From NCBI GenBank assembly GCA_018262895.1, contig JADFDJ010000002.1, forward strand, positions 1 through 64,000: DNA of 64,000 nt, read 5' to 3'. The notes beneath the pieces were generated by a model. That model was not told where the DNA came from, did not search any database, and was given only the letters and a program-made list of their open reading frames with translations. This stretch comes from Methanomassiliicoccus sp. GTDB taxonomy: Archaea > Thermoplasmatota > Thermoplasmata > Methanomassiliicoccales > Methanomassiliicoccaceae. This document shows, piece by piece, positions 25,699-34,181 of the stretch (its first letter is position 1; every line of letters starts with the position of its first letter). The position numbers and the translations under genes were made by a program.

Positions 25699-26622
25699 AT
25701 GGATGAGATCAGGGTAGGACCAAAGAACGACAATCTAGGCTGCTTCTTCAGGATGGTTTCCGTCGAGCACCTCCATGAGCTGAGGGATGAGGTCGAGGAG
25801 CATCATCGCCAGGGGAGGTTCGATGAAGCTTTCTTTCAGGACCTGGGGACCAAGGTAAGCTTCGATCCGCCTCCGGAACTGCCGGACGCCCAGACCATAC
25901 TGGTGGTCTCCAGACCGCAGTCGTCCCTGTCCGTTCGAGTACGATGGAGGGGGGAGGACATACCTCTGACGGTCCCCCCCGGCTACGCTGATATCGAGGA
26001 AACGGACAGCCTGGCCCTGGCAGCTTTGAACAACCTCCTCAGACCGGGGCCGTACCGGTACGTTAAGGCCCAGCTCCCGCTCAAGCTGCTTGCCGCCCGT
26101 AGCGGGCTGGTGAGGTACGGGAGGAACAACATCACCTACCTGCCCAGGTTCGGGAGCTTCCACCGCCTCACCGCCTTCTTCAGCGATGCGCCCTGCCACG
26201 AGGACCATTGGCAGGAGGCCGAGCAGCTGCCCGGATGCGATGGTTGCGGAGCCTGCCTGAGGGCATGCCCGACCGGTGCCATCTCGGATGACCACTTCAT
26301 AATGAGGGCCGAGAGATGCCTCACCCAGCTCAATGAGAAGGACGATCCTGAGCCCTTCCCGGAGTGGGTCGATCCTACCGCGCACAACGCCCTTGTGGGC
26401 TGCATGCGCTGCCAGAGGGTGTGCCCCTACAACAAGAACGTGGTGTACTGGTCCTTGGACCGGGGCTCCCTCTCGGAGGAGGAGACCGCCCTGCTGCTGA
26501 GCGGCAGGCGCACGGGGGAGGACGTCCGCTCCCTGGAGGCCAAGCTGGAGAGCATGGGGCTGAGCCCCTCGAACTTCCCAAGGAACCTCGCCGCTCTCCT
26601 GGACAACAGGGACAGGACCTGA
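25699..26622 (+). CDS. QueG-like double [4Fe-4S] reductase, substrate unknown
   Basis: 307 residues. The N-terminal part resembles the fold of epoxyqueuosine reductase. Two ferredoxin-type clusters follow: C180-x2-C183-x2-C186-x3-C190-P and, after a spacer, C235-x2-C238-x3-C242-P. This is the QueG/reductive-dehalogenase-like architecture, where a cobalamin and Fe-S centres reduce a substrate. Archaea use archaeosine rather than queuosine, so a true QueG role is doubtful. The ATG at 25699 follows GGGGG and is preferred over one nine codons upstream. It overlaps a tiny downstream frame by one base. Confidence 0.8.
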   Translation: MDEIRVGPKNDNLGCFFRMVSVEHLHELRDEVEEHHRQGRFDEAFFQDLGTKVSFDPPPELPDAQTILVVSRPQSSLSVRVRWRGEDIPLTVPPGYADIEETDSLALAALNNLLRPGPYRYVKAQLPLKLLAARSGLVRYGRNNITYLPRFGSFHRLTAFFSDAPCHEDHWQEAEQLPGCDGCGACLRACPTGAISDDHFIMRAERCLTQLNEKDDPEPFPEWVDPTAHNALVGCMRCQRVCPYNKNVVYWSLDRGSLSEEETALLLSGRRTGEDVRSLEAKLESMGLSPSNFPRNLAALLDNRDRT

Positions 26623-26747
26623 TGCCTACCGCGTCCGGTAGTGCATCCATCGCGCTCCAGCGAGGTACGGGCCAGGCGATCATCAGAATTAACGAAGGGA
26701 TGCCAGCAGGTAAGGCCCGTCCGGTCTTGGAGGCCCTTATGAAATAA
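26622..26747 (+). CDS. possible 41-residue coupled small protein
   Basis: The TGA of the QueG-like gene overlaps an ATG (TGATG). The frame then runs 41 codons to TAA, with the tail INEGMPAGKARPVLEALMK. The arrangement would allow translational coupling, but there is no known family and the codon use is ordinary. It may be chance. Confidence 0.25.
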   Translation: MPTASGSASIALQRGTGQAIIRINEGMPAGKARPVLEALMK

Positions 26748-26872
26748 TATAAATTTGGGCTTTCTGATGGAGGCCCTGAGGTCGTTCAGTGAGAGAGCGA
26801 TGTTGTTGCGATATTTGAGATAAAGAACCAGATATCGTCTAGATATTTGACGAATTGACTGATTGTTGAAAT

Positions 26873-26882
26873 CTATAAAAAA
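26873..26882 (+). promoter_or_regulatory. TATA box of the citrate synthase gene
   Basis: CTATAAAAAA is a strong TATA box. The transcript would begin near 26898 and reach the ATG at 26914 with AGGTG in between. This rules out the longer upstream start of the open frame at 26863. Confidence 0.6.
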
Positions 26883-26913
26883 GGTTTTTAATGAAGATTG
26901 TCTAGGTGTATCG

Positions 26914-28071
26914 ATGGGTTCCACGGAGAACAAGGGACTGAGGGGGGTCAAGGCCGCCACCACCCACATCAGCATGGTGGATGGTGAGGCGGGCAAGTTG
27001 TTGTACCGAGGGTATACCATCGAGGACCTGGCGAGATACTCGTCGTTCGAGGAGGTCGCGTACCTCCTAATTCACGGCCGCCTTCCCAGGAGGCAGGAGC
27101 TGGAGGATTTCTCCCAGGACCTGATCGCCCATCGCAGGGTGCCCAGTGCGCTCATCGCCTCGCTTGATATGCTGCCGTTGGACACCCCGCCCATGGCCAT
27201 TTTGCAGGCCGGGGTGGCCCTGATATCGGGCTACGACCCCGAGCGCTTCGATGAGTCCCGCGAGGCCAACCAGCGCAAGGCCATGAGGACCATCGCGGTG
27301 ATGCCTACGATCATCGCGGCGTGGAAGAGGCTGGTCAACAACCAGGGGTCCGTGGAGCCAAGGGACGACCTGTCGCACGCCGCTAACTTCCTCTACATGA
27401 CCAGAGGTAGGGAGTTCCGGGAGGAGGCGGTCAGGTTCATGGACGTGGCCATGATACTGCATGCCGACCACACCTTCAACGCCTCCACCTTCGCCACCAG
27501 GGTCGTGGCCTCCACAGGAGCGGACCTGTACTCATCTATCGCGGCCGGGATCGGGGCACTGTCCGGACCTTTGCACGGCGGGGCCAACGCCCAGGTCATG
27601 AGGAACCTCCTGGACACCAAGGACCCGGAGAGCGTGGAGGCCTGGGTGGAGGACCAGTTCAAGAGGGGAAAGAGGGTCTCGGGGATGGGTCACGCTGTCT
27701 ACAAGACCATTGACCCCCGGGCGAGGATACTTCAGTACATGGCCAAGCAGATCACCACCGACCATCCGGAGTACCGGTGGTACGAGATGACCGAGCGCAT
27801 GGCCATCGCGACGCAGAAGGAGTTCCTGAAGAAGAAGGGCAGGCAGATCTATCCCAACGTCGACCTCTACAGCGCCTCCATTTACCACGCCATGGGAATA
27901 CATCATGATTTCTTCCCCGCGGTCTTCGCCATGGCCCGCTCCGCCGGATGGTGCGCGCACATCCTGGAGGAGAAGTTCCCCGAGCCACCGGTGAGACCTG
28001 CGCTCTACAGGCCATCGAGCGTCTACGTGGGCAAGGTCGATCAGGAGTACATCCCCATAGATGAGAGATGA
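26914..28071 (+). CDS. gltA: citrate synthase (Si-type family)
   Basis: A 385-residue citrate synthase that condenses acetyl-CoA with oxaloacetate. Active-site regions are intact: a histidine in GPLHGGANAQV, a second in SGMGHAVYKT, and the aspartate in the HHDFFPAVFAMARSAGW segment, with the C-terminal RPxxxY (RPSSVY). Family members can also be 2-methylcitrate synthases, which the sequence does not exclude. The ATG at 26914 follows AGGTG. The longer open frame from 26863 starts upstream of the TATA box's transcript start. No other citric-acid-cycle gene is adjacent. Confidence 0.94.
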   Translation: MGSTENKGLRGVKAATTHISMVDGEAGKLLYRGYTIEDLARYSSFEEVAYLLIHGRLPRRQELEDFSQDLIAHRRVPSALIASLDMLPLDTPPMAILQAGVALISGYDPERFDESREANQRKAMRTIAVMPTIIAAWKRLVNNQGSVEPRDDLSHAANFLYMTRGREFREEAVRFMDVAMILHADHTFNASTFATRVVASTGADLYSSIAAGIGALSGPLHGGANAQVMRNLLDTKDPESVEAWVEDQFKRGKRVSGMGHAVYKTIDPRARILQYMAKQITTDHPEYRWYEMTERMAIATQKEFLKKKGRQIYPNVDLYSASIYHAMGIHHDFFPAVFAMARSAGWCAHILEEKFPEPPVRPALYRPSSVYVGKVDQEYIPIDER

Positions 28072-28151
28072 CCTTCCGGGACCTCTCTGGCAATAAAGAA
28101 CGGTCAAGCAGGTTCTATTACTTATCCAGGGCTTAGCAGGACGGGACGGAC

Positions 28152-29927
28152 ATGACGGAGATGCAATGGGACCTATCGGTTCTGGTGGACAGCACCGACC
28201 CTGAAGGTATCAAGACGCAGCTGGAGGAGTTCGTGGAGGAGTCCACGAGGTTCGCGGAACGTTACCGCGGCCGCATCCAGGGCCTCTCGGCCGGAGAGCT
28301 GAAGGAGATGCTCGATGCCAAGGACACGCTCTCGCTCAAGTACGAGGGGGTGCTGACCTACTGCTCCCTCCTCTTCCAGGCCGACCAAGGGGATCCCGTG
28401 GCGACGTCCCTTAACGATGCCAGCTCCCGTGCGGGGAACCGGGTGGGGCAGAACATGGCCTTCCTGGGCATCGATCTCGGGAAGCTGCTGCTCTCCCGGC
28501 CGGAGCTGGTCGACGATCCCGTCCTGGCGGATTACCGCCATTACCTGAAGAGGTACCTACGGTCGGCGCCGCACTTCCTGTCGGAGAGCGAGGAGAAGCT
28601 CATCATAACCAAGGACCGCTCCGGCATCCGGGCATGGTCCAAGCTGCAGAGCAAGTGGCTTAGCGCCAAGACCTTCCGACCGGTGATCGACGGCAAGGAG
28701 GTTCCGCTGACCATCGGGGAGGTGGTCCCATACATCTACAGCCCCGACCGCGAGGTCCGCAGGGCGGTCTACCATGCGCTGGGCAGCACCCTGGGGGACG
28801 ATCAGCTGCTGTGGGCGGACGCGCTGCGGGCCATATGGACGGACCACCAGGAGATGTGCCGGCTGCGCCGTTATCCCTCGACCCTCACCCCCAGCCTCAT
28901 CGACAACGATGTCGAGGAGGGAACCATTATGACGCTCATGCAGGTGGTGAAGAAGAACGCCACGCTGTGCCAGCGCTACTTCCGGCTCAAGGCCTCCCTG
29001 CTGGGGCTGGACGTCCTGGGCAACTGGGACCTGAGGGCCCCGCTGCCGAACACCGAGGAAGAGGTTCGTTCCTGGCAGGAGGCGAGGGACCTTCTGGTCT
29101 CTGTGTACTCGGGCTTCGAGCCGCAGTACGGCCAGTGGGTGCAGGAGATGTTCGACCTGCGGCGCCTGGACGGTGAGCTGCGGAAGGGAAAGAGAACGGG
29201 CGCGTTCTGCGACACCTGGGTGCGGGGGCGGTCCGCCTTCATCCTTTCCAGCTTCAACGGTCACATCAATGACGTCTACACCCTGGCGCACGAGCTGGGG
29301 CACGGCGTGCACGCCTACCTGTACACCCGGGCCCAGAACCCCAGCAACTGCCAGGTCAGCCTGTGCGTGGCGGAGTGCGGAAGCATGTTCGGAGAGCTGC
29401 TGCTCACCGAGCGGCTGCTGCAGGATGCGGCGTCGAAGAAGGAGAAGAGGCAGCTCCTGGTGAAGGTTCTCAACAGCTTCACCCAGGTGGTTTTCCAGGA
29501 GGGGTTCCGGTTCTTCTTCGAGATGGAGCTGGCCAAGGCCGTGGACGAGGGAAGGTACCTGGACGGGGAGACCATCTCAGGAATGTGGGTGGCGGCTCAG
29601 CGCTCGATCTACGGCACCTCCGTGGAGTACCTGCCGGAGAACAGGTGGGACTGGGCGAGGTTCCCCCACCACTACTTCTCGGACATCCGTTTCTACGAGT
29701 ACCCGTACGTGTTCGCGCAGCTGTTCGTCTTCGCCCTGTACCGCCTGTACAAGGAGCAGGGAAGGGAGTTCGTGCCGCGGCTGAACAACCTCCTGGCGGC
29801 CGGATCGAGCCGGTCGGCGGCGCAGCTGGCCGCGGAGCTGGGGTTCGATATAAACGAGGAGGGGTTCTGGCAGAAGGGGATCGACCAGGCCGAGGAGTAC
29901 CTCAGGCAGCTGGAGGAGCTTAGCTGA
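28152..29927 (+). CDS. pepF: oligoendopeptidase F (M3 family)
   Basis: A 591-residue zinc metallopeptidase that trims short peptides in the cytoplasm. The zinc motif HELGH is at 380-384 in LAHELGHGVHAY. The family's third zinc ligand region follows about 30 residues later in VAECGSMFGELLLTERL. The length and all-helical sequence match M3B oligoendopeptidases. It lies 80 bases after the citrate synthase stop on the same strand and may share its transcript. The start GGACATG lacks a strong ribosome binding site. Confidence 0.95.
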   Translation: MTEMQWDLSVLVDSTDPEGIKTQLEEFVEESTRFAERYRGRIQGLSAGELKEMLDAKDTLSLKYEGVLTYCSLLFQADQGDPVATSLNDASSRAGNRVGQNMAFLGIDLGKLLLSRPELVDDPVLADYRHYLKRYLRSAPHFLSESEEKLIITKDRSGIRAWSKLQSKWLSAKTFRPVIDGKEVPLTIGEVVPYIYSPDREVRRAVYHALGSTLGDDQLLWADALRAIWTDHQEMCRLRRYPSTLTPSLIDNDVEEGTIMTLMQVVKKNATLCQRYFRLKASLLGLDVLGNWDLRAPLPNTEEEVRSWQEARDLLVSVYSGFEPQYGQWVQEMFDLRRLDGELRKGKRTGAFCDTWVRGRSAFILSSFNGHINDVYTLAHELGHGVHAYLYTRAQNPSNCQVSLCVAECGSMFGELLLTERLLQDAASKKEKRQLLVKVLNSFTQVVFQEGFRFFFEMELAKAVDEGRYLDGETISGMWVAAQRSIYGTSVEYLPENRWDWARFPHHYFSDIRFYEYPYVFAQLFVFALYRLYKEQGREFVPRLNNLLAAGSSRSAAQLAAELGFDINEEGFWQKGIDQAEEYLRQLEELS

Positions 29928-30013
29928 GAGGTCTCTTCCCGCCATATTGAAAAGGCTTGGAGAGCGTTTGGGAAGTCGTTCCACCGGGGACGAACTGAAC
30001 GGTCAGCGGGATG

Positions 30014-30745
30014 TCAGTCCAGGTCCTCTTCCTCCTCCACCATCTCCTTAACGGGGACGCGGTTCTTGTTCGAGCGGACCTGGCCGTCCTTGATGAAGAT
30101 AACCCTCCCGGCCTGGGAGGCCACGCGGTTGTCGTGGGTCACCATGACGGATGTCATGTTCTGCTCGGCGCTGAGCCTGCGGATCAGGCGCACGATCTCC
30201 ACCTTGTTCTTGGAGTCCAGGTTGCCCGTGGGCTCGTCCGCCAGCAGCAGCGGGGGGCGGTTGGCCAGCGCGCGGGCGATCGATACGCGCTGCTGCTCTC
30301 CCGCGCTGAGCTTGCTGGGCCGGTGGTCCTCGCGGTCGGCGAGCCCGACCAGCTTCAGCAGCTCCTTGGCTCTCTGGGTCCTCTCCTGCGCCGTCATGCT
30401 GGTGAGCTCCATGGGAAGCTCGACGTTCTCGCGGGCGTTCAGGAAGGGCATGAGGTTGAAGCTCTGGAACACGAACCCGATCTTGTCGCTGCGGATCCTG
30501 GCCAGGGCGCTCTCCGGGAGGGCGGTGACGTCCGTGCCGTCGATCACCAGCTGCCCCTCGTTGGGCCGGTCCAGGCAACCCAGGATGGTGAGCAGCGTGG
30601 TCTTGCCGGAGCCCGACGGACCGCGGATGGCCACGGACTCGCCCCGGGCGATCTCCAGGTTGACGCCCTGGATGCCGATCACGTTGCGCTCGCCCATCTG
30701 GAAGGTCCTGCTCAGCCCTGTCGCTCTCAGTATGGCATCAGTCAT
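30014..30745 (-). CDS. ABC transporter ATP-binding protein (MacB/LolD type)
   Basis: A 243-residue ATPase. Walker A is GPSGSGKTT (about 40-48), the signature is LSAGEQQRVSIARAL, Walker B LLLADEPTGNLD carries the LolD/MacB hallmark, and the switch histidine follows in MVTHD. It works with the FtsX-like permease whose stop overlaps its start by 8 bases. MacB-type systems use ATP for periplasmic or surface work such as expelling peptides or antibiotics. The operon promoter carries BlaI-type dyads, suggesting induction by cell-surface stress. The substrate is unknown. Confidence 0.95.
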   Translation of the reverse strand: MTDAILRATGLSRTFQMGERNVIGIQGVNLEIARGESVAIRGPSGSGKTTLLTILGCLDRPNEGQLVIDGTDVTALPESALARIRSDKIGFVFQSFNLMPFLNARENVELPMELTSMTAQERTQRAKELLKLVGLADREDHRPSKLSAGEQQRVSIARALANRPPLLLADEPTGNLDSKNKVEIVRLIRRLSAEQNMTSVMVTHDNRVASQAGRVIFIKDGQVRSNKNRVPVKEMVEEEEDLD

Positions 30746-32117
30746 TTTTCAACGCCTCCACCGGCTTGGTCCTGGATGCCCTCCAGGCAGGGTATAGGCT
30801 CCCCAGCGCCCCAAGGCACACGACGATGAGGAACGCCACGAGCATCCACGCGGGGTCGGGCTGTATGGACAGGCTTGCCACCTGCTGCATCCTTCCTCCC
30901 ATGGACGAGGTCGTCGATGAGGGAAGCAGCACCGAGGCCAGTGTCGAGGTGCCGAGCCAGCCGATAACGGCTCCGACGATGCCGGCGATGGCCGAGACCA
31001 TCACTCCCTCGAGCATGAACTGGGCGATGACCGCGCCCTTGCTGAACCCCAGGGTCTTGAGGACCCCGATCTCCTTGGTTCGCTCCTTGACGGTGTACAG
31101 CATCACGAACAGGATGATCAGGCCGGTGGCGGCCACGGCTATGATGATCATCTGCAGGGCGGTGTTCTCCGTCTGCTCGACCGTCGATGACGCGCTGGCC
31201 AGGGTCTGCTCGCTCATCTCCTGCAGGTTGTTGAGCTCCTCCAGGCGGTCGGACATCGTGGACACGCTGACGTCCTCGTAGGCCAGGGAGATCGCGGAGG
31301 CGATGGTGCTGACGTAGTCCTCGTCCTCGGCGTAGACGTAGAGGTAAGACACGTTGGTGCCCATGTCGTAGATCTCCTGAGCGTCAGCGATGCTCATGAA
31401 CACCGTGCGGTTGCCCATGGTGGTGGTGTTCTCGTAGATACCCACCACGGTGAACTCGGTGTCCTGGATGGTTATGGTGTCCCCCACCCCGCATTCGTAG
31501 TACGCGGTCAGGTTCTCCGTAAGCAGGACGGCCCCGGTCTCGCTGGCCTCCAGGTTCCTGCCCTCCAGGATGGTGGTCGGGAGCACGCTGTAGTTGGCGA
31601 TGTTCTCCTCGGTGAGGGATACTCCCAGGACGGTCACCACATCGGACAGCATATCCCTCATGCTGCTCATGTCCGGCATGTTCATCGTACCGTTGGGCAT
31701 GCCCCCGGAGTCGGGCGGGCTGCCCCCGAAGAAGTCCTCTCGGTCCGGCATACCCTCGGTCTGGCTGACGAACGGGACCACGGCCTCGACGCCGTCTATG
31801 GCCTTGATGGTCGAGATCACGGTGTCGTTGACCGTGGCGGAGGACTGCTGTCCCGGCGCCCCCTGCCTCTGTGAGGAGAACGAGGAGCCGGTATTGCCGA
31901 CCTCGATCAGCGTGGACGTGTTCTCGATCTCCGCGGCCTGGGCGGCGTAATCTACGGCCATCCTGTCGTTGAGCTGCTCCATCGCCGACTGGCTGGCGTT
32001 CAGCCCGGCGGGGATGGATATCATGACAGCCATGGCGATCCCTATCGCGATGACGGCGAGGATGACCCTCCCCTTCCGGCGCGCGATGTTCCTGGCGGCC
32101 CTGCTTGCTATTCCCAA
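30738..32117 (-). CDS. MacB/FtsX-type ABC permease
   Basis: About 459 residues. One N-terminal helix (RGRVILAVIAIGIAMAVMISIPAG region), a roughly 240-residue extracytoplasmic MacB-like domain with Ser/Met/Gly-rich stretches, and three C-terminal FtsX helices ending in LGSLYPAWRASRTKPVEALKND, the typical FtsX tail. The open frame reaches an ATG at 32156, but the TATA box at 32178-32187 would place the transcript start there. The TTG at 32117 has GAGGTG six bases upstream and begins LGIASRAARNIARRK, so it is preferred. It is the first gene of the operon. Confidence 0.85.
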   Translation of the reverse strand: MGIASRAARNIARRKGRVILAVIAIGIAMAVMISIPAGLNASQSAMEQLNDRMAVDYAAQAAEIENTSTLIEVGNTGSSFSSQRQGAPGQQSSATVNDTVISTIKAIDGVEAVVPFVSQTEGMPDREDFFGGSPPDSGGMPNGTMNMPDMSSMRDMLSDVVTVLGVSLTEENIANYSVLPTTILEGRNLEASETGAVLLTENLTAYYECGVGDTITIQDTEFTVVGIYENTTTMGNRTVFMSIADAQEIYDMGTNVSYLYVYAEDEDYVSTIASAISLAYEDVSVSTMSDRLEELNNLQEMSEQTLASASSTVEQTENTALQMIIIAVAATGLIILFVMLYTVKERTKEIGVLKTLGFSKGAVIAQFMLEGVMVSAIAGIVGAVIGWLGTSTLASVLLPSSTTSSMGGRMQQVASLSIQPDPAWMLVAFLIVVCLGALGSLYPAWRASRTKPVEALKND

Positions 32118-32177
32118 ATAATGCACCTCGGGTGATGGGGCGATGGCCCCTACCATAGGTGCGATGGTCGCGGCCGT

Positions 32178-32204
32178 ATTATAATGTTACTATGTAAGAT
32201 AGTA
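32178..32204 (-). promoter_or_regulatory. BlaI-type dyad and TATA box of the ABC operon
   Basis: TACTATGTAAGATAGTA (32188-32204) has 6-bp perfect arms. On the minus strand it lies directly upstream of ATTATAATA (TATA box, 32178-32187). A repressor bound here would cover the site of TFB. A near-identical dyad lies at 32314-32330. A BlaI/MecI-type repressor is encoded 1.4 kb upstream. Confidence 0.65.
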
Positions 32205-32313
32205 GCAAAAGTAAAGAAGTCTTGGTCCGAAGGGTGAAATCGGACTGGGGGAGGTTGCATATTGATGGACTAAGACCTCTGGTTATCTAATAATCACAGT
32301 TGTATTAATACAT

Positions 32314-32330
32314 TACTATTTACAATAGTA
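32314..32330. promoter_or_regulatory. second BlaI-type dyad
   Basis: TACTATTTACAATAGTA has 7-bp perfect arms and a 3-bp centre, and shares TACTAT...ATAGTA with the dyad at 32188-32204. TATTAATA (32303-32310) next to it could be a second promoter box for the ABC operon. It lies 8 bases past the end of the peptidase gene. Confidence 0.6.
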
Positions 32331-32337
32331 GCTATTA

Positions 32338-33636
32338 TCAAATCGTTGATTCTTCCAAGAAGTGGTCGACGGGCATAAAGGGTACACGCATGCCGGGGAG
32401 GGCGACTGGCCCAGCCATGTTTATATCAGCAGGACCGGTCACGTTACCCAGCGGGCGGAGCTCCACGTGATGGTCGAACACCGGCATCGCATCCATCACG
32501 CCATGCATCTCCATGTGGAGGATCTCACTTCGGACCTCGCCCAGGCCTGACAGCAGCACCACGGTGGCCAGGAGGACTGCGATGGAGAGCACCAGGCAGG
32601 TGCGGGGGGACAGGGGTCCCCGGTCAATGCCCTCGGCGAAGGACCGGGCGCGGTCCCCCAGGGACGGATGGCTGGACATCAGGGATGACCGCTCGGTGAA
32701 GGAGAGCGCGAAGCACAGCCCCAGCCTGGTGGCCCAACTGGACTTCCTGCTACTAGTGCCGAGGAAGGAGGTGACCTTCTCGATGGCCCGGAGCAGGGAG
32801 GTCTTCTCCTCGAGCACGGACCTGGCGGTCTCGTCCGCCAGCCTCTCCCTCTCCCTCTGGGCCGCCCTTACCGAGAGATGGGATGCCGGGTTGAAGAACT
32901 GCACCCAGGACAACGCCCTGATGGCGGTGCGGAACCACACGTCCCGATTCTTGACGTGCGAGAGCTCGTGGGCCGCGACCGCCCTCAGCTCCTGCCGGTC
33001 CAGCAGCTCCAGGATGCCCAGGGAGAACACCACCGTGGTGCCCCTGCCGCGGCCGAAGGTGAACGCGTTGGGTCGGAGGTCCTCGACCAGACCGAGCCTG
33101 GGCATATTGATGCTCAGGGCGGCAGAGAGGTCTGCGACGTCCGCCCACAGCTCAGGAAAGTCCTCCGGGGAGAGATCGACGACCCGTAGAAGCCTCCTTG
33201 CCAAGCGGTCCCCCAAGAGCACGGAGAAGGTGAGCGAGAGCATGCCCAGGAACAGGCCGATGGCGATGATGGTGCCCGATATCGATAGGAAGCCATCGCT
33301 CATGGGGCCGACCTGCGGCAGGAACGGGTCCATGGGGGCTATGCCCTGAAGATAGGTTCCGTCCGTCAGCTGGACGAAGAAGGTATGTCCGCCCTCTGGA
33401 CGCACGCCTCCCATCAGCGTAGGCGACAGCCAGAGCACCACCGCCAGGGACAGGACCAACGGGGTGACGATGATGATGCTCTTCCAGCGGGGGCTGAGCG
33501 TGTGGTTTATTCTTATGAGTAGAAGAGAGCTCACAAGGGCTATGAGCATTGTCAACGTGGCGTAGTAGAACGCCGGCTGCATCGCCTGCCACAATATCTG
33601 GTCCACAAGCTCCAGGCTATCCCCTCGCTTCCTCAC
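32338..33636 (-). CDS. membrane M48/BlaR1-like zinc metallopeptidase
   Basis: 432 residues. Three N-terminal hydrophobic helices (about 18-40, 53-70, 110-135), then the zinc motif H223-E-L-S-H227 in AHELSHVKNRDVWF followed by RERLADETA, which supplies the third ligand. A single C-terminal helix and a short outer tail of about 55 residues end the protein. The layout equals BlaR1/MecR1 without a penicillin-binding sensor domain. It overlaps the BlaI-type repressor by 4 bases (ATGA). The likely role is to cut the repressor, or a partner, in response to a surface signal, by analogy with BlaR1-BlaI. This is not proven for archaea. Confidence 0.82.
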   Translation of the reverse strand: MRKRGDSLELVDQILWQAMQPAFYYATLTMLIALVSSLLLIRINHTLSPRWKSIIIVTPLVLSLAVVLWLSPTLMGGVRPEGGHTFFVQLTDGTYLQGIAPMDPFLPQVGPMSDGFLSISGTIIAIGLFLGMLSLTFSVLLGDRLARRLLRVVDLSPEDFPELWADVADLSAALSINMPRLGLVEDLRPNAFTFGRGRGTTVVFSLGILELLDRQELRAVAAHELSHVKNRDVWFRTAIRALSWVQFFNPASHLSVRAAQRERERLADETARSVLEEKTSLLRAIEKVTSFLGTSSRKSSWATRLGLCFALSFTERSSLMSSHPSLGDRARSFAEGIDRGPLSPRTCLVLSIAVLLATVVLLSGLGEVRSEILHMEMHGVMDAMPVFDHHVELRPLGNVTGPADINMAGPVALPGMRVPFMPVDHFLEESTI

Positions 33637-34070
33637 TCCCGTTTTTTAAGCTCCTTCTTAAGCCGGTCAAGCTTATCCCTGTCCATGGATACCTGCTCCA
33701 CGAAGCAGTCCGTGACCTTTTCGCCGAACTTATCGATCAGGCTGCCGAGAACGTCCTGGATGGCGGAACGCTCGAAGTCGTCCCTCTCCATCTTCGGCCA
33801 GTATACATAATACAGACCGCCCTTGCCGCTCTTGACCTCGCGGTCGAGAAGGCCCTTCTCGAAGAGGCGGTTCATAGTGGTCATGATCGTGGTGTACGCC
33901 AGCTTGTTATCGTCTCCCAGAGCCCTGTGGACCTCTCTGACCGTGAGCGGTCGGGTCTCGGCCGCCCATATGGTGTCCAGCACCTTGGCCTCCAGAGGTC
34001 CCAGGAACGAGTCTGTCCTGATCCCTTCAAGGTTGTACTGAGGGAGCGTGTTCTTCTCCTTTTTGCTCAT
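33633..34070 (-). CDS. BlaI/MecI/CopY-type winged-helix repressor
   Basis: A 145-residue repressor. The winged helix (about 20-95) has the BlaI layout: LGPLEAKVLDTIWAAETRPLTVREVHRAL, LAYTTIMTTMNRLFEKGLL and a wing ending in YYVYWPKM. The C-terminal 50 residues are a charged helical dimerisation region. It is the first gene of the repressor-peptidase operon, ahead of the MacB-type transporter. Dyads TACTAT...ATAGTA before the transporter fit the family's known TACA/TGTA-type dyads in outline. A half-site, TACTAAG, lies in its own promoter (about 34092-34098). Confidence 0.9.
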   Translation of the reverse strand: MSKKEKNTLPQYNLEGIRTDSFLGPLEAKVLDTIWAAETRPLTVREVHRALGDDNKLAYTTIMTTMNRLFEKGLLDREVKSGKGGLYYVYWPKMERDDFERSAIQDVLGSLIDKFGEKVTDCFVEQVSMDRDKLDRLKKELKKRE

Positions 34071-34181
34071 CTTGGTCGGTTATTATTGAGCTTAGTAGCT
34101 ATATAGTTTTTCGAAAGAAATTATCGCTGCTAGAGTGATCATCGTTCCTGATGGAGAGAGCGCGATGGCTCGACGCTGCCT

